Assembly: GCA_015075425.1 (NCBI GenBank)
Contig: JABTUL010000002.1
Location: 496,001 to 560,000 of the forward strand
Source: Spirochaetales bacterium
GTDB lineage: Bacteria; Spirochaetota; Leptospiria; Leptospirales; Leptonemataceae
DNA length: 64,000 nucleotides
Reading direction: 5' to 3'
In this document: piece by piece, positions 8,197-16,137 of the stretch
Layout of the letters: each line of letters begins with the position of its first letter
How positions within the stretch are numbered: the stretch's first letter is position 1
Position numbers and translations under genes: made by a program
The notes under the pieces: generated by a model
What the model saw: the letters and a program-made list of their open reading frames with translations, nothing else
Database searches by the model: none
What the model was told of the DNA's origin: nothing

Positions 8197-9191
8197 TATT
8201 TCTGATCGCTCAGGATGAGCCCCAGCTCACCCCCGGTCTCCATGGCTACACAGTTGCCACGGGACCGTACCAGCATTTCTCCGGCCATGGTGCGCAGCTC
8301 AAGCTCCATAGTCCCGTTCATCCCCTGCGCTGCGCGCTGACCCATGCTCTTCCCGTCGGGGGCCCGTAAATCGCTCTGGCGCGAAGAAGTGGCCTCCAGT
8401 CTGAGGATGTGGGTTTTATCGCGCAAAGAAATCTGGAAGGAGTCTGCGCTGAGTTTCAAGGACTCTACCCGGGCTCCTGAATAGGTTGTGAACTTATAGA
8501 ATCGATTCTGCCAGAGAAGGCCCGCCAGGAGTCCCCGAAATGTTCCGGTGACCCAGGGGATGCGCGCAATGGAGCAGCTAACAGAGACAGAAGCATCCTG
8601 GAAATGATTGCACTGCAACCAGACATATCCTTCCGGGAAGGAAGTGCCCCAGTCCTTTTCCGTATAGCCCCTGCCATCACTGAAAGAGATTCGCTCCTGA
8701 TCCAGAATCAAGTCTCCCTGAATTTCATGATTCATGCTCAGGATTCCGTGGTAGCATTGCATCAGGGGAACAAGACCGTACCAGCCCATCGCACCCGGGG
8801 ATAACAGAGAGACGGGCCAGGGGAAGCGATTGATCAGGTACAATTCGCCTTTGAGAGAAATATCCGGGGACTGGATGGCCAGACGGAAAGAGTGATCCTG
8901 AAATTCGCTGTCGCCTATACGCACAACAAAACGGTCGGGTTCGGCATGAAAGTCATGAACGGGGTAACGTATGTAATGGGCCCGGCGGGCAGTATCGTCC
9001 AGAATCTGAATGAAAGCATGACTGTCTTCTTCCTGAAAGGAAATTCCGGGAATAATGGCCATCCTTCTTTGTTGAGATTTGTCTATTATTTTATAGTACC
9101 AACCTTCAAAGTAGGGAGCACTTCCGTTGCCGTGGTAGCATTCCGGTTTCCACGTCTTCCGGAAATGCGTCCATAAAGATGCCTTGCTCAT
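8196..9191 (-). CDS. Tocopherol-cyclase-like / carotenoid-hydratase-like protein
   Basis: About 331 residues from an ATG at 9191 preceded by a good AGGAAG ribosome site; a TTG at 9224 also reads in frame but lacks one. The opening FEGWYYKIID (about residues 25-35) followed by a beta-rich body is the hallmark of the tocopherol cyclase-like family, a lipocalin-like (CrtC-type) fold. In plants and cyanobacteria relatives cyclise the chromanol ring; in heterotrophic bacteria the reaction is unknown. It lies between the phosphohexomutase and the SDR, all on the same strand, so a lipid-related role is plausible. Confidence 0.75.
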   Translation of the reverse strand: MSKASLWTHFRKTWKPECYHGNGSAPYFEGWYYKIIDKSQQRRMAIIPGISFQEEDSHAFIQILDDTARRAHYIRYPVHDFHAEPDRFVVRIGDSEFQDHSFRLAIQSPDISLKGELYLINRFPWPVSLLSPGAMGWYGLVPLMQCYHGILSMNHEIQGDLILDQERISFSDGRGYTEKDWGTSFPEGYVWLQCNHFQDASVSVSCSIARIPWVTGTFRGLLAGLLWQNRFYKFTTYSGARVESLKLSADSFQISLRDKTHILRLEATSSRQSDLRAPDGKSMGQRAAQGMNGTMELELRTMAGEMLVRSRGNCVAMETGGELGLILSDQK

Positions 9192-9216
9192 TGTTTTCTT
9201 CCTGATCGAATTTCCA

Positions 9217-10998
9217 TCATGCAAGTCCTGCGTGCGCCAGAAAAAGACCCGCTATGCTGGCCAGCTCATCGCCCAGCTCTTTGCGAGCTGCTTCCAGATC
9301 CCTTGCGTCGCGCAGAAGCGCGGTGTGCCGTAGACTTGAGTAAAGCTTGACTTTAGGCTCTGTTCCCGAGGGCCGAATGGTCAGTTTGCCTTCAGGTTCG
9401 AGAAGGAGCTGGATCACATTGGATCGCGGGAGATCAGCAAGGCCGGGGAAGCTGGCTTTCCCCAGCGTTTCATGGGTGTCATAGTCAATGATGCCCGTGA
9501 CCGTCCGCTTGCCCAACTGCAAACCCATAGGCCGGTTGCGGCGCAAAGAATCGATGATGGCCTGAATCTGCGCCTGGCCGCTGGCTCCTTTCATCGTTAC
9601 TGACTTCAGATCTTCCAGGTAGAGACCATATTCCAGATAGATGTCGTCCAGGTAGGCGATCAGGTCTTTCTTTTCCGCAGCGATTTCCACAAGAAGCAGA
9701 GCGGAGGCCAGGGCATCCTTATCGCGGACAAAGTCCACTGGCAAATATCCGTAAGATTCCTCACCGCCAAAAAGATAGGTAAGTCCGCTGCCTTCAAGGC
9801 TCTTGATTTTTTCTGCTATATATTTGAAGCCGGTGAGGACTTCCTCTATACGGACTCCGTTTTTTTCAGCGATAGACTTTTGTAAGTCGGAAGTAACGAT
9901 AGTTTTATATATTATATAGTTTGAAAGATTTGCTGAATGCTTTTTGAGGCGCTCGATAAGAAAGGCACACATTACGCTTCCCAGCTGATTCCCGTTGAAA
10001 AGAACATAATCGCCCTGGCTGCGCCGAAATCCGGCACCCAGGCGATCCGAATCGGGGTCCGTGGCAAGGAAGAGATCCGCATTAACAGCCGTTGCCCGGG
10101 CAAGAGAAAGAGCCAGGGCTTCGCGCTCTTCAGGGTTTGGATAACTCACTGTGGGAAATTCTCCATCTGGCTCTGCCTGTTCACTGACCAGAGTTACCGA
10201 AAATTCCATCGCTTTCAGCAGGCGCTCCATCCAGTAGCCGCCGGTACCATGCAGAGGGGAATAAACCAGCTGGATATCGGGATATTTGCGTTCCGACCTT
10301 CCCGAAACAAACGGTAATTCTTTCAATTTTTTATGATAGGCTTTTTCAATGTCCGGGCCGATGAGATGCACGCGGTCCCGGTATGTTTGTGAGTCTTCCC
10401 CGGCAAAAGGGATTGCAGACCAATCATGAATGGATTCAATCTCCGCTTCAACGAGTTGCTGTGCGGGTCCGGTGAGCTGTCCGCCATCATCCAGGTACAC
10501 TTTGTAGCCATTGTATTCTGGAGGATTGTGGCTGGCTGTAATAACCACGCCGCCGGTGGTTTTGAGTTCGCGTACCGCAAAAGAAAGAAGCGGCGTGGGA
10601 GTTTCGCGCTCAAAGAGGTACACTTCAAAACCCAGGGAAGCAGCAATTCCGGCCGTGGTTCGAGCAAAGGTAAGGCTCATGCGCCGGGAATCGTAGGCAA
10701 TGGCCAGTGATTTACCGGATGTAACTCCATGTTTTAACAAATAGTTACAAAAACCGAGTGTGGCCCGCCCCACGGTCCAGACATTCATTCGTCCCGGTCC
10801 GTTGCCGATAACCCCGCGCAGCCCCCCCGTCCCGAATTTCAGATCGCTTAGATACGCTTCGATGGCGTCGTTCTGCTGTCCGTTCAGGAATTCGGCAAAA
10901 CGCAGAGCAGCATCCCGGCGCACCTCAAGGGGGAAACCGCTGGCAGTCCAGGTCAGAATTTTTTCCTGTAAAGCCGCATCCTCGGGAGGAAAGTTCAT
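9217..10998 (-). CDS. Phosphoglucomutase/phosphomannomutase family
   Basis: About 593 residues. All four hexomutase signatures are present: the phosphoserine loop TASHNPPEYNGYK, the metal-binding TDPDSDRLG, the sugar-specificity loop GGEESYG, and the phosphate-binding RPSGTEPKVK near the C-terminus. It should interconvert hexose 1- and 6-phosphates in the cytoplasm to supply nucleotide sugars. The length (nearly 600) fits the bacterial PgcA-type enzymes. I chose the ATG at 10998; a TTG at 11037 would add 13 residues. Divergent from the STAS gene at 11089. Confidence 0.93.
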   Translation of the reverse strand: MNFPPEDAALQEKILTWTASGFPLEVRRDAALRFAEFLNGQQNDAIEAYLSDLKFGTGGLRGVIGNGPGRMNVWTVGRATLGFCNYLLKHGVTSGKSLAIAYDSRRMSLTFARTTAGIAASLGFEVYLFERETPTPLLSFAVRELKTTGGVVITASHNPPEYNGYKVYLDDGGQLTGPAQQLVEAEIESIHDWSAIPFAGEDSQTYRDRVHLIGPDIEKAYHKKLKELPFVSGRSERKYPDIQLVYSPLHGTGGYWMERLLKAMEFSVTLVSEQAEPDGEFPTVSYPNPEEREALALSLARATAVNADLFLATDPDSDRLGAGFRRSQGDYVLFNGNQLGSVMCAFLIERLKKHSANLSNYIIYKTIVTSDLQKSIAEKNGVRIEEVLTGFKYIAEKIKSLEGSGLTYLFGGEESYGYLPVDFVRDKDALASALLLVEIAAEKKDLIAYLDDIYLEYGLYLEDLKSVTMKGASGQAQIQAIIDSLRRNRPMGLQLGKRTVTGIIDYDTHETLGKASFPGLADLPRSNVIQLLLEPEGKLTIRPSGTEPKVKLYSSLRHTALLRDARDLEAARKELGDELASIAGLFLAHAGLA

Positions 10999-11088
10999 GC
11001 GTTCTATTTTTCCGCAGGCCGGGCGGGGGCAAACCAAAAATTGTATTGACCCGTTTCTCTTGCTCCAAAACCTTAGAGTCAGTCGGCT

Positions 11089-11415
11089 ATGATCAGCTCG
11101 GAGTCCAGGAACAGCACTCTTATCCTCAGAATCAACGAACCTCGCGTTGATATGGTCGTGGCCCGCAAGTTTCGGGAGGGCCTCACCGGCTTCCTGAAAG
11201 ACAAGCCCCAGCGTATAGTCCTTGATCTGAAGCAGACGGAGTATTTTGATAGCTCGGCTCTCGGGGCCCTGGTAGCCTTTATGAAGGATGTGAAGGCCTA
11301 TGGTGGGGAGCTGGTTCTATGCAATCTTTCTCGTTCTCTGCTCACCCTGCTCAAACTGTCCAAACTGGACATGCTTTTTACCATCTCTGACGATCTTGAG
11401 AAGTCGATAAAGTAA
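11089..11415 (+). CDS. STAS-domain anti-sigma factor antagonist
   Basis: A 108-residue single STAS domain. The phosphorylatable serine lies in YFDSSALGALVAF (about residues 61-73), in the position used by SpoIIAA/RsbV. It would be bound and phosphorylated by an HATPase-type kinase and released by a PP2C phosphatase. No such partner is next to it; the only one visible is the protein encoded at 48580-51318. It precedes the PilZ/DUF1577-like gene on the same strand, separated by about 56 bases. Confidence 0.88.
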   Translation: MISSESRNSTLILRINEPRVDMVVARKFREGLTGFLKDKPQRIVLDLKQTEYFDSSALGALVAFMKDVKAYGGELVLCNLSRSLLTLLKLSKLDMLFTISDDLEKSIK

Positions 11416-11471
11416 TCGTCCATAAGCACCGGCTGCTTGATTTAGCCCGGATCTCCCGTCGATCATAAAGC

Positions 11472-12752
11472 ATGCCCGCCGCCCTTGAGGTCCCGGAAGA
11501 AAGCCTGATTGAGGCCATGCAACGCATCTACAGCGCAGAAGATGAGGACTACACAGAGCTTACGATTCTTGGTTCGGATATCAATCAAATCCGACATATG
11601 TTTTACTATCTGCTCACAGAAGAAGTGCCTGTCCAGGTTTACTACCAGACGGAAACCTATCGAGGCCGGATCACCCAGGCTGAGGGTAGCGAGGCCTCTC
11701 TCTATGTGCCCCGCTTTGATGCCGGGAGTGCCCGCCGCTGTCGAATCAAATTCGAACACTTAAGTCAAATGTATCAGTTTGAAGTGCCCATACTTGAACT
11801 GCAGGGAGAAACACTGCGCATCCGTATCCCTTCTTTTTTGCAAGCCGCACAGAAGCGCAAACACAGACGCATTTTTGTCGATGATCTCTTCTTGCGCTTC
11901 AATGTTCTGTATTCACCGCTCTTTGGGCGCAGAGGTGACGGGCAGATGATCGAAAGCCGTTATCCAGCCATGGTTACAGAGCTGCGCCGCGATTTTCCAG
12001 ACCTCTATTTATTGACCCGGATTCTTACAGAAGAGATTTTGAAAGTTTCCCCTGATTTTGAATTTCGGTTTTATAAAAAAGGAGAGAAGCTCAGTTTGCG
12101 TGAATCTACCCTGGTGGAAGAACAGAAGACGATCTTCATTCAGGATTCACTGAAGCTGGAGAGCTATTTTGAGAGGCAAACGCTACTGGGCTTGATCAAT
12201 TACAATAAAGAATACACACGAATGCTGAAGTATAATTCGGAAGAAGAAGTTCGTGCATTTTTTGAAAAGATCCGCCAGGCAGACACTCAAAATTTTGTCC
12301 GCAATTACGTGTGTTTGCCACTCATTGTGTTTGATTCTGTCATTGGTCATATTCTGGTCTACAGCTCGATCCTGGATAAGGGAGTTGTTTCCGCGGATCA
12401 GGCTTATTTGCTGGATTTACTGGTGAAAATGCTGAACTATGCCATGAGCAAGACCGCTATAGCGCGGACCTATTACACGCATACTTTAACCCGGGTGGTC
12501 AATATTAGTATGAGCGGGCTTTTGTTCGAAGTTCAGAACAAGGTTCTCTTTGATTTTTTGACCAACAATGATCTTTTAAAGATGTTGATCCAGATCCGCT
12601 ACCACATGCTGGAACTCAAGGGAGAGATCATGCGCTTTTTTCCCACGCGCAATGGCTTTAATATTGGTGTAAACTTCTTTGATTCCAGTCCAGACGACTT
12701 CAAAGTGCTGGAAAACTATATTTTCGCGAACGGTCGCATGGCCATGCGCTGA
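11472..12752 (+). CDS. DUF1577-like protein with PilZ-like C-terminal region
   Basis: A 426-residue cytoplasmic protein. The N-terminal 100 residues look like a beta-rich YcgR/PilZ-type region. The middle resembles a GAF-like module (CLPLIVFDSVIGHILVYSS). The C-terminus holds NISMSGLLFEV (about residues 342-352), matching the second PilZ signature (N/D-x-S-x-x-G). It resembles the Leptospira-specific DUF1577 proteins, which I recall as PilZ-linked. The usual RxxxR half of the PilZ motif may be KHRRIFVDD at about residue 134. Cyclic di-GMP binding is therefore plausible but unproven. Confidence 0.6.
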   Translation: MPAALEVPEESLIEAMQRIYSAEDEDYTELTILGSDINQIRHMFYYLLTEEVPVQVYYQTETYRGRITQAEGSEASLYVPRFDAGSARRCRIKFEHLSQMYQFEVPILELQGETLRIRIPSFLQAAQKRKHRRIFVDDLFLRFNVLYSPLFGRRGDGQMIESRYPAMVTELRRDFPDLYLLTRILTEEILKVSPDFEFRFYKKGEKLSLRESTLVEEQKTIFIQDSLKLESYFERQTLLGLINYNKEYTRMLKYNSEEEVRAFFEKIRQADTQNFVRNYVCLPLIVFDSVIGHILVYSSILDKGVVSADQAYLLDLLVKMLNYAMSKTAIARTYYTHTLTRVVNISMSGLLFEVQNKVLFDFLTNNDLLKMLIQIRYHMLELKGEIMRFFPTRNGFNIGVNFFDSSPDDFKVLENYIFANGRMAMR

Positions 12753-12770
12753 AAGGTTCCCGCATTGCAG

Positions 12771-12794
12771 AAAAAAAAGGCCCCCGAAGGGGCC
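12771..12794. terminator. GC-rich hairpin with adjacent A8/T8 tract
   Basis: GGCCCC-CGAA-GGGGCC forms a perfect six-pair stem with a tetraloop at 12779-12794, directly preceded by eight A residues. On the minus strand this is a textbook hairpin plus T8. On the plus strand, the direction of both flanking genes, there is no U-tract after the stem. It may still end plus-strand transcripts weakly, or block antisense transcription. The remaining spacer from 12795 to 12971 holds nothing else I can identify. Confidence 0.5.
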
Positions 12795-12971
12795 GGAGTT
12801 ACACGAATGACATTTTTATTCTCGGAGGAATTCAGAAAACGGATCCGATTTTTTTTATGATTAGCCCGGTTAATATTCAGTGGCGGCCGGGCTCACTCTG
12901 CCAAATCTTGTCAGGATATAAACCGTAGCACACAATGGCCCGGGGCCCTTCCCGGAAACCAAGAGGTGAAA

Positions 12972-13475
12972 GTGCGCAGCTTTGAAGAAATCGGGACAGG
13001 ACAAATCCAGGAATTCTTAAACACAGGTTGGATCAGTCACGATGCAGCCTGGTTGACGCTCTGTGCTGAGGCCATAGGCATGGAAAAAACCAATGCCATC
13101 AACAGGGCATCAGCCCGGCAGATGGCCAGGAATGAGGGAAGACGACTTCTGCGTCTTTTGGGAATGAAATCCATCCAGAATTATCAAGAATTGGAGCATT
13201 TTATCCGGACAGCCTTCCAGATCATCAAGGGTTCTTTCATGAAATTTGAACTGGAATTCCCCGGAGAGAATCGCATGGTATGGAAAGTGCCCCGGTGTTT
13301 CGCTTACGAAGGGATGAAAAGAATGAATTTGATCGCTGCATATGAATGCGGAATTGTGGAGCGTCTGGTGGGCTGGATGGAAGCGTTGCAGATTCCCGTG
13401 CGGATCCAGCCCCATCCCGTCGCCTGCCTGATGCACGGAAGAGGGTCGTGCCAGATGGAGATTGTATTCTGGTAA
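12972..13475 (+). CDS. DUF6125-like cysteine-containing protein
   Basis: About 167 residues, from a GTG at 12972 with AGAGGTGA just upstream; a GTG at 12966 is the alternative. The protein is helical at the N-terminus and carries spaced cysteines in CFAYEGMKRM, AAYECG and the C-terminal MHGRGSCQMEI. This pattern recalls the DUF6125/L-2-amino-thiazoline-hydrolase-like family. The role is unknown; the conserved Cys/His suggest metal or cofactor binding. It is a single gene, with about 210 bases of apparently non-coding sequence before rtcB. Confidence 0.55.
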   Translation: MRSFEEIGTGQIQEFLNTGWISHDAAWLTLCAEAIGMEKTNAINRASARQMARNEGRRLLRLLGMKSIQNYQELEHFIRTAFQIIKGSFMKFELEFPGENRMVWKVPRCFAYEGMKRMNLIAAYECGIVERLVGWMEALQIPVRIQPHPVACLMHGRGSCQMEIVFW

Positions 13476-13687
13476 AGTCCTCCTGAGTGCCGGCTTTATA
13501 GCGGGGCCAGGACATTCGCTAAAAGTTTTATAGTATTTGCCTGCAGTGGGCTTTTAGACATTTTCTGGACAATATCTCCCTCAATCAATTCCGTATCTTC
13601 ATCAGGGGCAATCAGATGGTATTCCTCAGGAGAAATGCTGCGTACAAGTTGCCGCACCGGCCATCCGCTGGAAAGGATTGAGGAAGA

Positions 13688-14884
13688 ATGGCTCTCGCAG
13701 AATTTACAAAGGGCGGCGTTCCCGTTAAACTCTGGACGCCACTCGACGAGGTCGAGTCATCGGCCCGGGCGCAACTCGAAAATGTGGCCCGCCTGCCCTG
13801 GGTATTCAAGCATGTGGCCGCCATGCCTGATGTTCACTACGGAATCGGGGCCACTGTGGGCAGTGTGATTGCTATGGAATCGGCTGTTGCGCCGGCTGCT
13901 GTGGGCGTGGACATTGGTTGCGGAATGGCCGCCGTGCGAACCAATTTAGACGCCGGTGATCTTCCCGATTCAATGCGCGCCGTTCGCGAATCTCTGGAAA
14001 ATGCCGTACCTCTGGGCTTTCATATGCATCGCGAGGCGCAGCCAGCGCGCCTTTTCGATCGCAACTCAGAGGCCGGCAAACTCTATCTTGATTTGCGCCG
14101 CGAATTTCGAGCACTCTCGGAACGGGCAGCAAAACTTAAAGAAAAATCAGAAAAACAACTGGGAAGCCTGGGTGGCGGCAATCACTTTATCGAGCTATGC
14201 CTGGATACGCAGGGCCGACTCTGGATCCTGCTTCATTCCGGGTCGCGCAACATTGGCAAAGAACTGGCCGAATTCCACATAAGTCGGGCCCGTCGTCTGG
14301 CTCACAATCTGGATCTGCCGGATCCTGATCTGGCTGTGTTTCTATCGGGAAGCCGGGAGATGGATGAGTACCGTCGCGACCTCTACTGGTGCCAGCGCTA
14401 TGCCTATCTTAACCGATTGACCATGCTTGAGCTTATTCGTGGCTGTTTGCTTTCTTTTTTTCCGGGACTGCAGGAAGAGGAGCGAATCGTCTGCCATCAT
14501 AACTATGTGGCGGAAGAATGGCATTATGGTAAAAAAGTTTTTATAACGCGCAAAGGAGCGATTCGAGCTGGCGCAGGAGAGATGGGAATCATACCAGGAT
14601 CCATGGGCGCACAGAGTTTCATTGTACGCGGCCTGGGCAATCCCGAGTCTTTTTCCAGTGCCTCTCATGGTGCCGGCAGGCGAATGAGTCGTAACGCGGC
14701 AAAAAAAAGCTTTAGCACCGCCGATCTACAGGAGCAGACCCGTGGAGTGGAATGCCGCAAGGACGGTGGCGTAATCGATGAAATTCCGGCTGCCTATAAG
14801 GACATCGGTCAGGTCATGGCCAATCAGAAGGATCTTGTAGAAATAGTCTATGAACTAAAGCAAATCGTTTGCGTGAAAGGTTAA
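13688..14884 (+). CDS. rtcB: RNA ligase RtcB
   Basis: A 398-residue RtcB, the GTP- and Mn-dependent ligase that joins 2',3'-cyclic phosphate to 5'-OH RNA ends. The core motifs are intact: MPDVHYG, VGVDIGCGM with the metal-binding Cys, GGGNHFIEL, HSGSRNIG, HHNYVAEE, and the C-terminal RGVECRKDGG where relatives carry the guanylylated His region. It is shorter than E. coli or archaeal RtcB, fitting the compact bacterial subgroup. No archease or RtcA lies nearby. Its last four bases overlap the convergent symporter gene. Confidence 0.92.
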   Translation: MALAEFTKGGVPVKLWTPLDEVESSARAQLENVARLPWVFKHVAAMPDVHYGIGATVGSVIAMESAVAPAAVGVDIGCGMAAVRTNLDAGDLPDSMRAVRESLENAVPLGFHMHREAQPARLFDRNSEAGKLYLDLRREFRALSERAAKLKEKSEKQLGSLGGGNHFIELCLDTQGRLWILLHSGSRNIGKELAEFHISRARRLAHNLDLPDPDLAVFLSGSREMDEYRRDLYWCQRYAYLNRLTMLELIRGCLLSFFPGLQEEERIVCHHNYVAEEWHYGKKVFITRKGAIRAGAGEMGIIPGSMGAQSFIVRGLGNPESFSSASHGAGRRMSRNAAKKSFSTADLQEQTRGVECRKDGGVIDEIPAAYKDIGQVMANQKDLVEIVYELKQIVCVKG

Positions 14885-16137
14885 GCGCCCATTTTGTACC
14901 GTCTGTCCATAATCACGGTGCAAGTCAGATCCCCCACAATGTTGATGGTGGTGCGAAACATGTCGAGCAGCCGGTCTATTCCAAAAATGAGTGCAATACC
15001 GGCCAGGGGAATTCCCGCTGATTGAAGCACCACAGCGAGGGTAATCATGCCGGCGCCGGGAACGCCGGCAGCCCCGATGCTGGCCAGCGTGGCCGTGAGG
15101 ACCATGAGGAGCTTCTGGATCAGCGTCAGTTCAATCCCGAAAACCTGGGCGATGAACATGGCGGCAACTCCCTGGTAAAGTGCCGTTCCATCCATATTGA
15201 TTGTGGCCCCCAGAGGCAAAACAAAGCTGCTTACTTCTGGACTGACCTTCAGTTCTTCCTGAGCTACTTTCATGGATACAGGCAGCGTTGCTGATGAAGA
15301 AGATGTACTGAAACCAAGGAGCAGGGCAGGTCTGATCTTTTTTAAGAAAAGGACGGGATTTTGCCGCGCCAGGGAAAAAATAAAAAATCCATAAGTAATC
15401 AACAAATGCAGGGTCAGGCCGGCCAGAACCACAAGACCGTAGAATCCCAGCGGAACCAGGATTCCTATACCCAGTGTGGCAACAGCGTCAGCGATGATGG
15501 CAAAGACGCCAAAGGGAGCCGTGTGCATGATGAGGGTGATCATCTTCAGAATCGTATCATTGAAGGCATCAATGACACTCCGGAAGGTGTCGGCTTTTTC
15601 GCGGTCAATGAGAGTCAGGCACAGACCAAAAAATACTGCAAAGAAAATGATACCAAGCATATCTCCCTGGCTCATGGCCTCGATGGGATTGGTGGGGACA
15701 ATGCGCACGAGCAAATCCAGGATGCGTTGCAATTCGGAACGCCCGGCCTGAGTATTTGCTGCGCTGGTTTTTTCCGTTACGGCGTCCGCATAGCTCTGCA
15801 TGAGGGTGTTACGATCCGATTCTGCAAGGGCAAGACCCGGCCGGGTTACTTCCGTGAGAGTTACACCGATGCCGATAGCGATAGCCGTCGTGCTGAGAAA
15901 AAAAAGGATGGTCCACAGTCCGAGGCTCCCCAGCTTTCGCGTGTCGCGCATCCCTGATGCACCCAGGATGATTGAGGAGAGAATCATGGGTACGACGACC
16001 AGTTTTATGAGCCGCAAAAATATCTGACCAACTGGATCCAGGTAGACGGTGATCCAGCGTGCATCCAGAACATGGATGAGCCATCCGGCCAGGATGCCCA
16101 GCAAGAGACCGAGGAGGATTTTTGTATACAGCTGCAT
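14881..16137 (-). CDS. Dicarboxylate/amino acid:cation symporter (DAACS family)
   Basis: A 418-residue inner-membrane transporter with about eight helices and two re-entrant loops. Family signatures are the serine-rich loop GFSTSSSSATLPVSM (about residues 275-289), NMDGTALYQG, and the late GVPGAGMI segment. It should take up glutamate, aspartate or C4-dicarboxylates with protons or sodium; the exact substrate cannot be told. Its start shares one base region with the stop of the DUF2339 gene at 16137, so it is the second gene of that operon. Confidence 0.92.
   Translation of the reverse strand: MQLYTKILLGLLLGILAGWLIHVLDARWITVYLDPVGQIFLRLIKLVVVPMILSSIILGASGMRDTRKLGSLGLWTILFFLSTTAIAIGIGVTLTEVTRPGLALAESDRNTLMQSYADAVTEKTSAANTQAGRSELQRILDLLVRIVPTNPIEAMSQGDMLGIIFFAVFFGLCLTLIDREKADTFRSVIDAFNDTILKMITLIMHTAPFGVFAIIADAVATLGIGILVPLGFYGLVVLAGLTLHLLITYGFFIFSLARQNPVLFLKKIRPALLLGFSTSSSSATLPVSMKVAQEELKVSPEVSSFVLPLGATINMDGTALYQGVAAMFIAQVFGIELTLIQKLLMVLTATLASIGAAGVPGAGMITLAVVLQSAGIPLAGIALIFGIDRLLDMFRTTINIVGDLTCTVIMDRRYKMGA

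Noticed and set aside
15361-15957. 198-codon plus-strand frame over the symporter
   Set aside because: Antisense to a clear DAACS transporter; Gln/Lys-rich shadow.
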